NCBI RefSeq assembly: GCF_002776525.5
Contig: NC_045434.1
Coordinates: forward strand, 196,072,373-196,136,372
DNA: 64,000 nucleotides
Origin: Piliocolobus tephrosceles
Lineage: Eukaryota > Chordata > Mammalia > Primates > Cercopithecidae
Direction: 5' to 3'
The notes beneath the pieces were generated by a model that saw only the letters and a program-made list of their open reading frames with translations, was not told where the DNA came from and searched no databases. This document shows, piece after piece, positions 53,093 to 63,896 of this stretch (the stretch's first letter is position 1; the number at the start of each line of letters is the position of its first letter). The translations under genes and the position numbers were made by a program.

Positions 53093-53379
53093 AATTTCTT
53101 TCTGTCACCCAGGCTGGAATGCAGTGGTGCAATCATGGCTCACTGCAGCCTCAACTTCCCTGGCTCCAGGGATCCTCCCACCTCAGCTTTTCTCAGCTTT
53201 CCAAATAGCTGGGACCACAGTCACACCCCACCATGCCTGACTAATTTTTTTGTATTTTTGGTATAAAGGGGGTTTCACCATGTTGCCGAGGCTGGTCTCA
53301 AACTCCTGGGCTCAAGGAATACACCCGCCTCAGCCTCCCAAAGTGCTGGGGTTATAGGTCTGAGCTACTGTGCCCAGCC
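53093..53379 (-). mobile_element. AluJ
   Basis: Starts at TTTCTGTCACCCAGG with no T-run; CTCAGCTTTTCTCAGCTTTC is a small duplication. Confidence 0.92.
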
Positions 53380-53494
53380 TGGAATGTTAAGCCTACTGAA
53401 AGAACTATTGCACAGTGCTGCGGCAGGACTGCTGTTCTACATGCTTGAAAAGTAAAAGTGTTAGTTATCTGTTCCCCTGGATAAAATGTTTCTT

Positions 53495-53795
53495 TTTTTT
53501 TTTTTTTTTTTTTTGAGACGGAGTCTCGCTTTGTCACCCAGGCTGGAGTACAGTGGCGTGATCTTGGCTCACTGCAAGCTCCGCCCCCCGGGTTCACGCC
53601 ATTCTCCTGCCTCAGCCTCCAAGTAGCTGGGACTACAGGCATGCACCACCACGCCCAGCTAATTTTTTGTGTTTTTTAGTAGAGACAGGGTTTCACCGTG
53701 TTAGCCAGGATGGTCTCAATCTCCTGACCTCGTGATCCGCCCGCCTCAGCCTCCCAAAGTGCTGGGATTACAGGCGTGAGCCACTGCGCCTGGCC
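53495..53795 (-). mobile_element. AluY/S
   Basis: Target duplication AAAATGTTTCTT. Confidence 0.96.
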
Positions 53796-54611
53796 AAAAT
53801 GTTTCTTAACATTTAGGAGATCTTGAATTCCTTTGAGAATCTGATGACAAACCCTGTACCCTCTCCTCCCAGGAGATATACAGGTCGTTTTACATATATC
53901 CCCATGCCTGGGATGCCACGGACCCTGAATTAAGATTCCTTGGTTCTGGAGCAGCTCATTTAGGCCTGAAGGTTCTGTCAAGCATTCTTGCAACTCAGCC
54001 ATCATTTGTTCTGGATCTGATCCCTGCCAGAGCCTTTATTCTCATTATTTCTTTGTATCTCCTCCGTAACTCTCTGATGATGGTCTACAGATGAGGGAAA
54101 TAAGACTTAGGCCAAGTGACTTGCCCAAGATCACACAGTTAGTGATGTCTGCTGTTGAGATTTGACCTCATTTGTGTCTTCTGATCCCAACACCCACTGA
54201 CAGAAGTCCACAAAGGACCCAGTAGCTGAAATGCTTCCTAATGACTACAGGAATGACTTTGCCCAAGTCCAGGTCTGGTAAGAAGATTCTGCAACAGATG
54301 AGTGACCCCAGGCCCATCCTAAGTGCAGGCCTCATGCCCAGCTCTGACATGTGTCATCACCCCTCGGTTTCTCAACTCAGCCCACAGCGGGCGGGGGTGG
54401 TGGGGAGCAGATGAAGGGAAGAGAAACAGAGGAAATTATAAAAAGAAGTCTCAGACTGAGTCATAAACATGAGTTATAACTCAGAGAGAGATTCTGGAAA
54501 GAGAGAAAAGGTCATCATGAAAGGGCTCCCTCTTTTCCTGGGGCAAGTATGCTTAAATGAGCTGACCTGTCCGGGTTCTGGATATGATTCCTTCTACTTA
54601 AAACGGTGGGA
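53796..54611. other. Non-Alu interval holding one MIR
   Basis: Apart from the MIR at 54065-54185 it is apparently unique. ORFs of 60-109 codons at its left edge extend from Alu sequence. Confidence 0.4.
54065..54185 (-). mobile_element. MIR SINE
   Basis: CTACAGATGAGGGAAATAAG and AAGTGACTTGCCCAAGATCA, then CACAGTTAGTGATG. Confidence 0.85.
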
Positions 54612-54925
54612 AGACAGGGCGCGTTGGCTCAGACCTGTAATCGCAGCACTTTGGGAGGCCGAGGCAGGAGGATTACTTGAGCCCAGGAGTTCAAGACCAG
54701 TCCAGGCAACATGGCGAGAACCCATCGCTACAAAAAAATAAAGTAATAAAATAAAAATTAGTCAGGCATGTTGGTCCGTGCCTGTGGTCTAAGCTACTGA
54801 GGAGGCTGAAGTGGGAGGATTGCTTGAACCTGGGAGGTCGAGGTTACAGTGAGCCATGATCATACCACTGTACTCCAGCCTGGGTGACAAGGCAGAATAA
54901 GACCCTGCCTCTAAAAAATAAATAA
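54612..54925 (+). mobile_element. AluJ
   Basis: Diverged head (GACAGGGCGCGTTGG); tail AAAATAAATAAAGG. Confidence 0.92.
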
Positions 54926-54939
54926 AGGAATAATATGAG

Positions 54940-55060
54940 TAAATCAATATAGAGAGATTAAATGGCTTGCCCAAGGTCCACAAGCAAATGGTCAAAGTTG
55001 GATTGTAAGCCAGGACTGTTTGTCCCTCAAGAAAAAAGTTAAATAACAAAACCAGGACAG
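54940..55060 (-). mobile_element. MIR SINE
   Basis: TTAAATGGCTTGCCCAAGGT and GCCAGGACTGTTTGTCCC. Confidence 0.75.
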
Positions 55061-55171
55061 CCTAACCCCAGGTCTGTACTTAACCACACTACTCTAGTCT
55101 GTTTCCCACGTCCTCGTGTTGTTTGCTTATAACTGAGCAGCTCTGTACACACTTCACATGCTCTCCCCTTT

Positions 55172-55494
55172 ATTTTATTATTTTATTTTTAAATTTTGAG
55201 ACAGAGTCTCGCTCTGTCACCCAGGCTGGAGTACAGTGGCGCGAGCTTGGCTCACTGCTGTCTCTGCCTCTCAGGTTCAAGCGATTCTTGTCTCAGCCTC
55301 ACGAATAGCTCGGATTACAGGCACTTGCCACCTCGCCTGGCTAATTTGTGTGTGTGTGTGTGTGTGTGTGTGTTTAGTATAGATGGGGTTTCACCATGTT
55401 AGCCAGGCTGGTCTCAAACTCCTGGCCTCCAATGATCCGCCAGCTTCAGCCTCCCAAAGTGCTGGGATTACAGGCATGAGCCACCATGCCCAGC
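55172..55494 (-). mobile_element. AluS with internal (TG)n
   Basis: Target CTCTCCCCTTTA / CCCTCTCCTTTA. Confidence 0.93.
55348..55373 (+). repeat. (TG)n microsatellite inside a minus-strand Alu
   Basis: It replaces the usual TTTTTGTATTTT segment of the Alu and grew from it. Confidence 0.9.
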
Positions 55495-55499
55495 CAACA

Positions 55500-55645
55500 C
55501 CCTCTCCTTTAACGCTCACTATCGCTCTGTTTGACAGTTGAAATGTCAGAATAGTGAAGCAACTTGCCCAAGGTCACACAGCAGGTCAGCATTAGGGCTG
55601 GGGTATGACCTCAGGTCTGTCTAGCTCTGCCTGTTCCCATTACCC
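55500..55645 (-). mobile_element. MIR SINE
   Basis: GAAGCAACTTGCCCAAGGTC, ACACAGCAGGTCAGCATTAG. GCCTTCACAGGTGAGTGG just after it (55,652) looks like a splice donor but has no exon evidence. Confidence 0.85.
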
Positions 55646-56154
55646 ACTGCTGCCTTCACAGGTGAGTGGGGCAGGAGCTGAGGTGGGAGGGAAAAGGTGG
55701 GGGCCACTGCAAAGGCCCTGGAGGATGATGGCCCACGAGGGCCTCCTGCTCACTTCTCTGGGTCTTTCCCTCTCCTTGGCTTAGCCTTAGTACCACTCCT
55801 TTGCCTGCCACCTGCAGCTACCTCCACTGGGGGTGGGGTGCTCATGTAGATCTCTCTCCTGCTTCTGTTGAATCATTTCTCCCTTGGGTCCCCAGGAGTT
55901 AGTGGGAACCCCCCACAAGAAGTGGAAGCTACTCAGAAGTCCTCAGTTCAAAGTGGAGGAACTTTCCAGCTGTGTGGGGGACTGCCTTGTGATGTGGTGG
56001 ATTCTCCATCACTGGTGGTATTCGAACAGAAAGTGGAAACCCTCTGTGGGAGATTCCTATAGTGGGTGGGGGTTGAGTCTAGGCTTTTAGAGCCCTTCTG
56101 ACTGTGAGATTTTATGAGTCACTGTGGGAAGAGATTTAGCCTGTGCACCGGGGT
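55646..56154. other. Non-Alu interval, unassigned
   Basis: GC-moderate unique sequence. Overlapping plus-strand ORFs of 64 and 68 codons at 55,868-56,090 have no known motif. Confidence 0.4.
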
Positions 56155-56291
56155 TGAATAGTAGGACACACATGAGCTTGGAGCCAGATAGACCTCAGTT
56201 CAAAACCTGGCTGAGCCACTTCCTTGCTTGGGGATTGTGGGCAAGTGTCCTCCCTTAGCCTCAATTTCCTTGTCATAAAATGGAAATTGTA

Positions 56292-56586
56292 GGCCGGGTG
56301 CAGTGGCTCACGCCTGTAATCCCAGCACTTTGGGAGGCCGAGGCAGGTGGATCACGAGATCAGGAGTCCAAGACAAGCCTGGCCAACATAGTGAAACCCC
56401 ATCTCTACTAAAAATACAAAAATTAGCTGGGTGTGGTGGTACGCACCTATAGTCCCAGCTACTTGGGAGACTGAGGCAGGAGAATCATTTGAACCTGGGA
56501 GGCAGAGGTTGCAGTGACTCGAGACTGTCCCATTGTACTCCAGCCTGAGTGACCAACTAAGACTCCATCTCAAAAAATAAATAATT
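56292..56586 (+). mobile_element. AluS in MIR
   Basis: Left target AATGGAAATTGTA at 56279; its right copy lies after the next Alu. Confidence 0.96.
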
Positions 56587-56913
56587 GGCCGGGCGCGGTG
56601 GCTCAAGCCTGTAATCCCAGCACTTTGGGAGGCCAAGACGGGTGGATCACGAGGTCAGGAGATTGAGACCATCCTGGCTAACACGGTGAAATCCCGTCTC
56701 TACTAAAAAAAAATACAAAAACTAGCCGGGCGAGGTGGTGGGCGCCTGTAGTCCCAGCTCCTCGGGAGGCTGAGGCAGGAGAATGGCGTAAACCCGGGAG
56801 GCGGAGCTTGTAGTGACCTGAGATCTGGCCACTGCACTCCAGTCTGGGCGACAGAGCGAGACTCTGCCTCAAAAAAAAAAAAAAAAAAAATTAAATAAAT
56901 AAATAAATAAATA
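56587..56913 (+). mobile_element. AluY, inserted in the tail of the preceding Alu
   Basis: Monkey AluY variants; (AAAT)n after its A-tail repeats AATAAATAAT of the older tail. Confidence 0.96.
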
Positions 56914-57000
56914 ATGGAAATTGTAATGCCTCCCTCATTAGATTGCTTTGCATATTAGGGATGATGTGTATACTCTGCCTGGCTAAAGAAGAAACTCAAG

Positions 57001-57629
57001 ACCTTGTACCTACCATGGCCAATGAACAAATGACCAATCATTGATTGGCATGTTCTTTGTGGCCTTTCATTACAGGGTGAGTGAGTGAATTAAATCCATG
57101 TGTTAACCAAGGTGCTAACTGGTTTAATTATTTAACATATGTAGGAAACCAGCCTTTTCTTTGTGGGGGCCTGTCTCTGAAGTAATCATGGAAAACATGA
57201 TACATAAGTGGGTCAAATGCAAAAAATGCTCAGGGATTTTGATGTCTGCACCAACAACTGAGAATCTGAGTCCCCTAACCAAAGGGGACAGGTGAGATCA
57301 TCTAAACAGTCCCCTAAGGGAAGAGGAATCTCCTCTAAGACCTCAACACGTCATTAGTGCTCTGCGTGTGCAGCACAGGTGATGGGAACACTCTACCTTC
57401 TGAGAATGTCTGTAGGAAACTCCCCAAATTCCCCATCTTGTTTTCTACACCTTGCCGGCTGGGAAATATAACTTTCCAACTGTGTCCTCTAATTGACACC
57501 AGAATCCAATGTTATGGGAACTTTACGATCACCTGGCTGGCTGAGGGGAAGGGTTGTCACCAGACAGATCTGTGGAACGTGTGACTAGGTCTTGGGCATT
57601 TTCAGAAGCAGAGAGGCTGGACAGCACAC
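57001..57629. other. Non-Alu interval with a cysteine-rich ORF
   Basis: A 75-codon plus-strand ORF (57357-57584) is not Alu-derived. It has six cysteines and two N-glycosylation sequons (NITF, NFTI). Upstream in-frame DNA has stops. Chance or a remnant of an old retroelement are both possible. Confidence 0.4.
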
Positions 57630-57850
57630 CAGTGAAGTGTGAGTTTCAGAAACACAGAGATTTCGATTTGAGTCCTGCTCTGCCTCTTAGCTGGGTACTC
57701 GGGCAAGTCATTTAATTTCCGATCCTCAATTTTCTTGTGTGTGAAATTATCACATCTCCATAATGAGGATCAAATGAAATAAAGCAAGGAAAGCACTTGG
57801 TGCCCAGCACTCCTGTCACGAGCATTTGATTGATAGATGGGAGCCACTAT
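57630..57850 (+). mobile_element. MIR SINE
   Basis: TTGAGTCCTGCTCTGCCTCT, GGGCAAGTCATTTAATTTCC, AAGCACTTGGTGCCCAGCAC. Confidence 0.82.
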
Positions 57851-57916
57851 TTTATGAGAGGGGACATTCTGAAGGATGAGTGCTCAGGGGTTGTTATCTG
57901 GGCATTAAAGGGAAGA

Positions 57917-58103
57917 GTGGCCAGCCTGGGCAACATAGCAAGACCCCGTTTCTAAAAAATAAAATAAATTAGCCGGCTATGGTGGCGCACACCTGTAGTC
58001 CCAGCTTGTTAGGCTGAGGTGGGAGAATCACTGGAACCCGTGAAGCAGAGGTTGCAGCAAGCTTGGGTGACAGAACGAGACTCTCAAAAATAAAAATGAA
58101 GAG
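57917..58103 (+). mobile_element. 5'-truncated Alu
   Basis: Starts GGCCAGCCTGGGCAACATAG; the right arm also lacks about 40 bp. Confidence 0.88.
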
Positions 58104-58256
58104 TGACTTGAGGACATGAGAATTGATCATTTGTTTTCCCAAGCTGGGTTATTGCTACTAGTGGTTTTTTTTTTTTTTCTTATTTAAAATATTTATTTCC
58201 AGGGAGCATAGATTCAAGTTGCCCTGAATATACACTCCCATTAGTTGGTTTTAAAA

Positions 58257-58407
58257 CATTTTTACTTTTTTTTTCTTTAAATAGAAACAGGGTCTTGGGT
58301 CTCACTACATTGCCCAGAATGGTCACGAACTCCTGGCCTCAAACGATCCTCCTGCTTTGGCCTCCCAAAGTGCTGCGACTATAAGCGTGATCCACCATGC
58401 CCAGCCT
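58257..58407 (-). mobile_element. Single-arm Alu (FLAM-like)
   Basis: Target ATTAGTTGGTTTT / ATTAGTGGGTTTT. Confidence 0.85.
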
Positions 58408-58589
58408 ATTAGTGGGTTTTGTCCAGGCAGTCAGCACTCAGAGAGGAAAGTTCCTACTGGAGGTGCTAGTGGCTGGGAACTGTGTTTCTGGAGTCCAGTG
58501 AGTTCTTGGGGGACTGTCCCGACCTGTGAAAACTATCATAAGCCTAATTGCAAAGCTTTTTACCTTCCTAAACACATTCATATTCACAC

Positions 58590-58685
58590 ACTCATTTGAT
58601 CTTCGGGTAAGGCTGTGAGGTGGGCAGGAATTATCCCCATTTAGCAAGTGCGAAAACTGAAGCCCACAGAGGTGAAGTATTAGTG
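58590..58685 (-). mobile_element. MIR SINE
   Basis: TGTGAGGTGGGCAGGAATTA and CCCCATTTAGCAAGTGCGAA. Confidence 0.75.
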
Positions 58686-58884
58686 TTTTGGGGTTTGGCT
58701 GCTGAGAAACCTAGGGACTCCCATGCCACCCACCCATCCACCACCATTTCCTGGTTCTTGAATCTTCCCTCAGGTGCCTGGGGCAAGACACTAACTGCTC
58801 AATGCCTCAGAGCACCAGCTTCCCCTCCACCCCAGATGCCTTTCCAGGTTCCAGCTCTGTGCTTCCCCCAGCACCATCAAGTCC

Positions 58885-59500
58885 GCTCTCGTTCACTCAC
58901 CCATTCAACAAACACTTGCTGAGGACCAAAAAACTGCGCCAGGTGCACAGGATATGGAATGAACAAAGCACAGCCCACACCCTCAGGTTCACAGACTAGT
59001 GGGGAGAAAACACATCATCAGCTGTTTCCAAAAGTGTGGTATACCCAGAAATGGGGCACAGAGGGGGTCTGGGGACTCCAAAGGAAGGTCACCACAGTTT
59101 GGGGTGTCCTAGTTGGCTCCCTGGAGGTGTCATTTGAATTTTCCTAAAGGATGAGAAATTAGTGGGCACATGTGGCAGCAGAATCCAGTGGAGGCAGAAG
59201 CATGGCAGGTTCGGGTCTTGTGAGCAGTTTCGGGACAAGTTACAGAACTGACACTGGGCTCTTGGTGGGGCCAGATCACACAGGACACTGAATTCAAGCG
59301 AGGATGCCTCAGCTCTACCTTGTCAACAGTGGGGAGTCACTTCAGGGCAGATGCTGGGTCAGATTTGTGATTGTAAATGGAGGATGTTGGGAACACAAAA
59401 GTCTGGATTTAGTAGGCTACTGGAAGAACAAAAATATGAGAAGGGCAGGGAGGATGGAGAGGAGGGGATGGATCCTCCAAATATTTAGGAAACAGAATTG
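58885..59500 (-). mobile_element. L2 LINE
   Basis: CACCCATTCAACAAACACTT, AGACTAGTGGGGAGAAAACA, GGCAGCAGAATCCAGTGGAG and ACTTCAGGGCAGATGCTGGG read as antisense L2. Homology may fade out up to 59,680. Confidence 0.7.
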
Positions 59501-60040
59501 ATGGTGCCAGGATGCAGAAGTGGGGGGAAGGAGGCAGGGTGATGCTCAGGATTCCAGCTGGGTGATGGGGTCCAGGGGAGACAACCCTGGGTGATGGGTG
59601 GGACAGGAAATGTTGGTTCCAAGATAGGGAAACCAGGTCTCCAGTAAGTGAAACTCACAGGACGTGGGTTGGGTCTAAGTACCACGTAAGTGTCACTGGT
59701 TGCACAGGAGGGCTTCTGAGCCCATGGGGCCCCAATAGCACCCTCCTTGCTCCTGTGGGGAGGCTGCCAGGTTTAGAATCTGTACACTTAAGCCAGCTCC
59801 AAAACTTAGCTACTGTTATCAGACTCTCCTTGCATCATAACAGAACTTATTCATTTCTAAGGCCCTGGCTTTCTAAAATCTGTAAAGTGGGGAGGCTAGA
59901 AGTAATGGAAACCAAGGCTTGGTTCATAAGGCTTGGAATCTTGCCAGTCTGGGGTTGGGGGGTTCCTCTGGTTGTCATCCCTGAGTCTCCCTTGCTGGTG
60001 CTCCAGGGCTCAGCACAGGCATCCCCTGACCCCCTCATCT
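59501..60040. other. Non-Alu interval before MER5A
   Basis: The left part may be the continuation of the antisense L2 (GGGTGATGGGTGGGACAGGA region). A 114-codon plus-strand ORF at 59,755-60,099 runs into MER5A and is therefore not a gene. Confidence 0.4.
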
Positions 60041-60052
60041 TTGCTCAGTCCC

Positions 60053-60215
60053 TAGAACAGCACTTCTCAAACTTTAATATGCATAGAAATCACATGTAGA
60101 CCTTGTTATAACATAGATTTCTATTAACCAGGTCTGGGGACAGGCCTGAGATTCAGCACTTCTACTCAGCTCCCAGATGATGCTGATGCTGCTGGTCCGT
60201 GGACCACACTCTGAG
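60053..60215 (+). mobile_element. MER5A DNA transposon (hAT-Charlie)
   Basis: Matches the MER5A pattern: CAGCACTTCTCAAACTTTAA at the left, AGAAATCACATGTAGACC, AGGTCTGGGGACAGGCCTGAG, GATGATGCTGATGCTGCTGG, and GACCACACTCTGAGAAGCC at the right. It is full-length or nearly so and lies between old L2 fragments. Confidence 0.82.
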
Positions 60216-60342
60216 AAGCCCCGTCTCTTGGCTTTGCAAACTTTCTCCAAGCTAATGACTCCCAAGTTTATCTTTCCAGTCCAGATCTCTCCCTAGAACT
60301 TCAACTTCTAATTACAACTCTTATTTGACATCTCCATTTGAA

Positions 60343-60653
60343 TTTTTTTTTTTTTTTTTTTTTTTTGAGACAGAGTTTTACTCTTGTTGCCCAGGCTGGA
60401 GTGCAATGGTGCAATCTCAGCTCACCGCAACCTTGGCCTCCTGGGTTCAAGCGATTCTCCTGCCTCAGCCTCCCAAGTAGCTGGGATTACAGGCATGCAC
60501 CACCACGCCTGGCTAATTTTGTATTTTTTTTTTTAGTAGAGACGCGGGTTTCTCCATGTTGGTCAGGCTGGTCTCGAACTCTCGACCTCAGGTTATCCAC
60601 CTGCCTCAGCCTCCCAAAGTGCTGGGATTACAGGCATGAGCCACCATGCCCTG
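60343..60653 (-). mobile_element. AluS in L2
   Basis: Target CATTTGAAT / CATTTGGAT; 24-T tail. Confidence 0.95.
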
Positions 60654-60821
60654 CCATTTGGATATTTAGAAGTTCTTTCCACAGAGCTCTAAAAATTTTC
60701 CTCAAATCTACTCCTCTCCAATACTTCCCCCAAAACTCTTTCCCCCCAAATCTAGAAGATATCCTTGAATCTCCTGTTTCTCTTATCCTCTGCATGCAAA
60801 CTGCCAGCAAGTGCTATCTAC

Positions 60822-61317
60822 TTTTTTTTTTTTCCCATGCCCGGCTAATTTTTTGTATTTTTTTAGTAGAGACGGGGTTTCTTTCTTTCTTTCTTTTTTT
60901 TTTTTTTTGAGACAGAGTCTGGCTCTGTCGCCCAGGCTGGAGTGCAGTGGCCGGATCTCAGCTCACTGCAAGCTCTGCCTCCCAGGTTTACGCCATTCTC
61001 CTGCCTCGGCCTCCCCAGTAGCTGGGACTACAGGGGCCCGCCACCTCGCCCGGCTAGTTTTTTGTTTTTTTTTTTTTTTTTTTTTAGTAGAGACGGGATT
61101 TCACCGTGTTAGCCAGGATGGTCTCGATATCCTGACCTAGTGATCCGCCCGTCTCGGCCTCCCAAAGTGCTGGGATTACAGGCTTGAGCTACCGCGCCTG
61201 GCCGAGACGGGGTTTCACTGTGTTAGCCAGGATGGTCTCGATCTCCTGACCTCGTGATCCACCCGTCTCGGCCTCCCAAAGTGCTGGGATTACAGTCGTG
61301 AGCCACCGCGCCCGGCC
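60822..61317 (-). mobile_element. AluY interrupted by another AluY, both minus
   Basis: Older: 60822-60885 plus 61204-61317, its right arm deleted so the T-run meets CCCATGCCCGGCTAAT. Younger: about 60886-61203, with 22 T inside. Outer target CAAGTGCTATCT / CAAGTGCTACTT. Confidence 0.93.
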
Positions 61318-61508
61318 AAGTGCTACTTTACCTCCAGAGCATATCCTGACCCCATCCACTCCATCCCAATCTCCATTCCACCACCCTAGTCCAAGCCACC
61401 TCATCTGTTGCCTGGGCTACTGCAATAGCCACCAACCTGGTCACCCTGCTTCCCTACTGCCTCCCCACCTCACTGCAAATTATCTACAGAGCAGCTGCAA
61501 TGATCTTT

Positions 61509-61795
61509 TATTTTTTTGAGACAGTCTCGCTCTGTCGCCTGGGCTGGAGTGCAGTGGTATGATCGCGGTTCACTGCAACCTCTGCCTCCCAGGTTCAGGC
61601 AATTCTCATGCCACAGCCTTGTGAGTTGCTGGGACTACAGGTGTGCACCACCACCCCCAGCTAATTTTTGTATTTTTAGTAGGGAGAGTTTCGCCATGTT
61701 AGCCAGGCTGGTCTTGAGCTCCTGACCTCAACTGATCTGCCTGCCTCGGCCTCCCAAAGTGGTGGGATAACAGGTGTGAACCACCGCATCTGACC
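61509..61795 (-). mobile_element. AluS in L2
   Basis: L2 target text GATCTTTT on both sides. Confidence 0.94.
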
Positions 61796-62314
61796 CAGAG
61801 GGATCTTTTTAAAATGTGAATCAAATCATGATCAAATCATGTCACTTTCCTGCCTAAATTATTTTAGGAGCTTGCACCTCACTCAGAATTAAACACATGC
61901 CTAATCCTGGCCTACAGTGCCTAGCACAACTGGTTTCTGCCTCCTTTCTCGCCTCATCTTGGGCGAACACCTGGCTCTGGGGTCACAGCTACATCAGCCT
62001 CCTCTCATCCCTGAGCACACCAAGCCTATTTCCCCCTCATGGCCTTTGTCCTGCCTGCCCTCTGCCTCCCAGTCTTGGCTGACCCCTTCTCACCATTCAG
62101 ATCTCAGCTCCCAGGTTACCTCCCCAGAATAGCCTTCCCTGACCACCCAATTCCTCACCCAAGTTTAATTCCGCACGTCTTCTCAGTAGCTGATCTTGGC
62201 TTGTTAAGTGTCCATCTTACTGGGAGGTAAGACCCCTGGACACAATGGCCTTGTTCTTTAGCTGGTTCATCAGCATCCAGTACAGGGCCAGAATGGGTGC
62301 TCAGAAAATACTGC

Positions 62315-62760
62315 ATGAGAAAATGTCATTCCCCAACTTGAGCCTGTTTCCCCATCTATAAAACAGGGATACACGTTGGGAGGCTGAGACGGGTGGATCA
62401 CGAGGTCAGGAGATCGAGACCATCCTGGCTAACACAGGGAAACCCCGTCTCTACTAAAAAATACAAAAAACTAGCCGGGCGAGGTGGCGGGCGCCTGTAG
62501 TCCCAGCTACTCGGGAGGCTGAGGCAGGAGAATGGTGTAAACCTGGGAGGCGGAGCTTATAGTGAGCTGAGATCCGGCCACTGCACTCCAGCCTGGGCGA
62601 CAGAGCGAGACTTCGTCTCAAAAAAAAAAAAAAAAACAAAAAAACGGGGATAATACAGAGCATCTACCTCACAGGGTTAAGATTAAATGAGATATTCATG
62701 TGAGGCCAGGCATAGTGCCTGGCACTTGGTCACCAGTGGCTAATAATACTGTCATCAATA
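62315..62760 (+). mobile_element. MIR SINE split by a truncated AluY
   Basis: CCTGTTTCCCCATCTATAAA, Alu, then ATCTACCTCACAGGGTTAAG and GCATAGTGCCTGGCACTTGG. Confidence 0.88.
62377..62636 (+). mobile_element. AluY, 5'-truncated by about 40 bp
   Basis: Begins GTTGGGAGGCTGAGACGG. Target AAACAGGGATA / AAACGGGGATA. Confidence 0.95.
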
Positions 62761-62944
62761 CCATAATGGAATCCCCTGGCAGGGACGCGTGGGCTGGACC
62801 AGCAGGATTCCCACACACTCCCCACATGACCTGGTTCCAAGCAGCTGGGCTAATTGGCCCTGGCCCATTTTCTGTCACTGCCAATGTCTTCAACATCCAA
62901 TAGCAGAGAGAGGGTAAATTCAGGGATGAACAGTGGAGGAGAGC
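62761..62944. other. DNA just downstream of the RPS6KA1 poly(A) site
   Basis: Unique sequence between the MIR and the predicted 3' end. No gene recognised. Confidence 0.5.
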
Positions 62945-63773
62945 GTGCTTCAACTCAACAGTTTATTAGAAAGGCCATGGACAGATGAACCCTGAGTAAC
63001 CAGCAGAGGAAGAAATAAAAAAAGCCCCTGTCCCTCATGGCCCACCCACTGGCCTCCCGTGAACTCTGTTCTGTTGCCAACCCCAAAAGAAGTCAGCCAA
63101 AAAGTGCTTTCCACATCCTCTCTCTGGGGCTGCCCAGCCTGACCACAGGGGATCCACTGGTGGGGCCGAGGTGGATGCTGGTGCCTGAAGCTGGAAGCCA
63201 GCAGGGCATGAGTCCCCTCCTGTAGCAGGAAGTGGTTCTAGAACTCCCAGCAGAACAGAACGGAAAAGGAGCTGACTGGGGATAGAATGAGTTCTGCTAA
63301 CCAGCCAGAGGCTCTGAGAGAGGTGACACCGGACTGTCTCGGAGCTGTGTGCAGATGGCTACAGATGGCCAATCGTGGGGGTCCCCAGGGTGGGATCCCA
63401 AAGCTGCTCTAAAGAGTCTCAGAGAGCCCCAGTGTGACTCAGTTCCCCTCCTTGGGCCGCAATGGCTGTTTCTGCTCCCAGAAAGGCAAATGGATCTTGT
63501 AAAAATCCATGGTGGTTGATGCCATTTTTTCCATAAAAAAAGAGTTTGTATAGTGAATCGCTTTCCACCAGCAGAGCCTGAGCCGAGAAGAGTCCATCCT
63601 GGGGAAGGAGAAGGCACTTCTCACACCCTCACTAGGGGTGTTCTGGGCTGGCGGCTTCCCCGGCCCCTCGGGTTCCAGCTCCCTCTGGCCCTGTGGCTCT
63701 GGCCTACTCCCTCTGGGAAGCATGCTGCCTCCGTCAAGCTAGCACTGCCCTGTGGCCTGAATGCCCTGGTGCC
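62945..63773 (-). other. RPS6KA1: RPS6KA1 3' untranslated region
   Basis: About 0.83 kb of mostly non-repetitive, moderately GC-rich sequence runs from the RPS6KA1 stop codon to the predicted cleavage site. It contains no Alu, although the flanking DNA is full of them, which fits selection against insertions in a mature mRNA. Short ORFs on both strands inside it have no recognisable product. The cleavage position is inferred from the AATAAA and is good to about 15 bases. Confidence 0.82.
62962..62967 (-). promoter_or_regulatory. RPS6KA1: Polyadenylation signal AATAAA of RPS6KA1
   Basis: The plus strand reads TTTATT, so the minus strand reads CTAATAAACTG. It lies about 810 nt downstream of the RPS6KA1 stop. 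The expected cleavage is 10-25 nt further on, near the CA of GAAGCACG at about 62,946. It is the only canonical hexamer I noticed on this strand between the stop codon and the repeats beyond 62,760. Confidence 0.82.
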
Positions 63774-63896
63774 TCACAGGGTGGTGGATGGCAACTTCCT
63801 CACTCGCCGCTGAGCCAGGATGGATGACTCGATGGGCTTCAGCTGGGGAGTGGGCTTGGAGCTGTTGAGTGCGGAGTATGTGGCAGCCATGGCTCC
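63774..63896 (-). CDS. RPS6KA1: Terminal coding exon of RPS6KA1 (ribosomal S6 kinase 1, RSK1), last 40 codons
   Basis: RSK1 is a cytosolic/nuclear Ser/Thr kinase with two kinase domains, activated by ERK1/2 and PDK1 in the Ras-MAPK pathway. The exon begins in phase 0 after a good acceptor (CTTCTCTTTCAG, minus strand) with GAMAATYSALNSS and ends with SSILAQRRVRKLPSTTL and a TGA at 63774-63776. I recognise this tail from the RSK1 C-terminus. LAQRRVRKL is the known ERK docking motif, the serine of PSTTL corresponds to Ser732 in 735-residue human RSK1 if the length is the same, and STTL fits a class I PDZ ligand. Both kinase domains lie upstream, beyond 64,000. RSK2 and RSK3 end in related but different sequence, so the paralogue call is fairly firm. 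No frameshift or lost motif residue is seen. Confidence 0.93.
   Translation of the reverse strand, partial: GAMAATYSALNSSKPTPQLKPIESSILAQRRVRKLPSTTL

Larger units (their letters stand above)
56155..57000 (+). mobile_element. MIR SINE split by two stacked Alus
   Basis: GAGCTTGGAGCCAGATAGAC, TTCAAAACCTGGCTGAGCCA and CTCAATTTCCTTGTCATAAA lead to AATGGAAATTGTA at 56279-56291. The same 13 bases resume at 56914, then ATGCCTCCCTCATTAGATTG. Confidence 0.88.
60235..62310 (+). mobile_element. L2 LINE, 2 kb of sequence split by four Alus
   Basis: Segments 60235-60342, 60654-60805, 61318-61508 and 61796-62310 are collinear with L2: AATGACTCCCAAGTTTATCT, CTCCAATACTTCCCCCAAAA, TACTGCAATAGCCACCAACC, AATCATGTCACTTTCCTGCC, AGATCTCAGCTCCCAGGTTA, GAATAGCCTTCCCTGACCAC. 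Confidence 0.85.

Noticed and set aside
55652..55670. CACAG/GTGAGT splice-donor-like site
   Set aside because: A perfect donor hexamer occurs often by chance. It lies at the end of a MIR with no acceptor or ORF to form an exon.
59755..60099. 114-codon plus-strand ORF
   Set aside because: Its last third is MER5A transposon sequence and the rest has no recognisable domain.
63010..63018. AATAAA on the plus strand at about 63013
   Set aside because: It is inside the RPS6KA1 3' UTR on the wrong strand, with no plus-strand gene leading to it.
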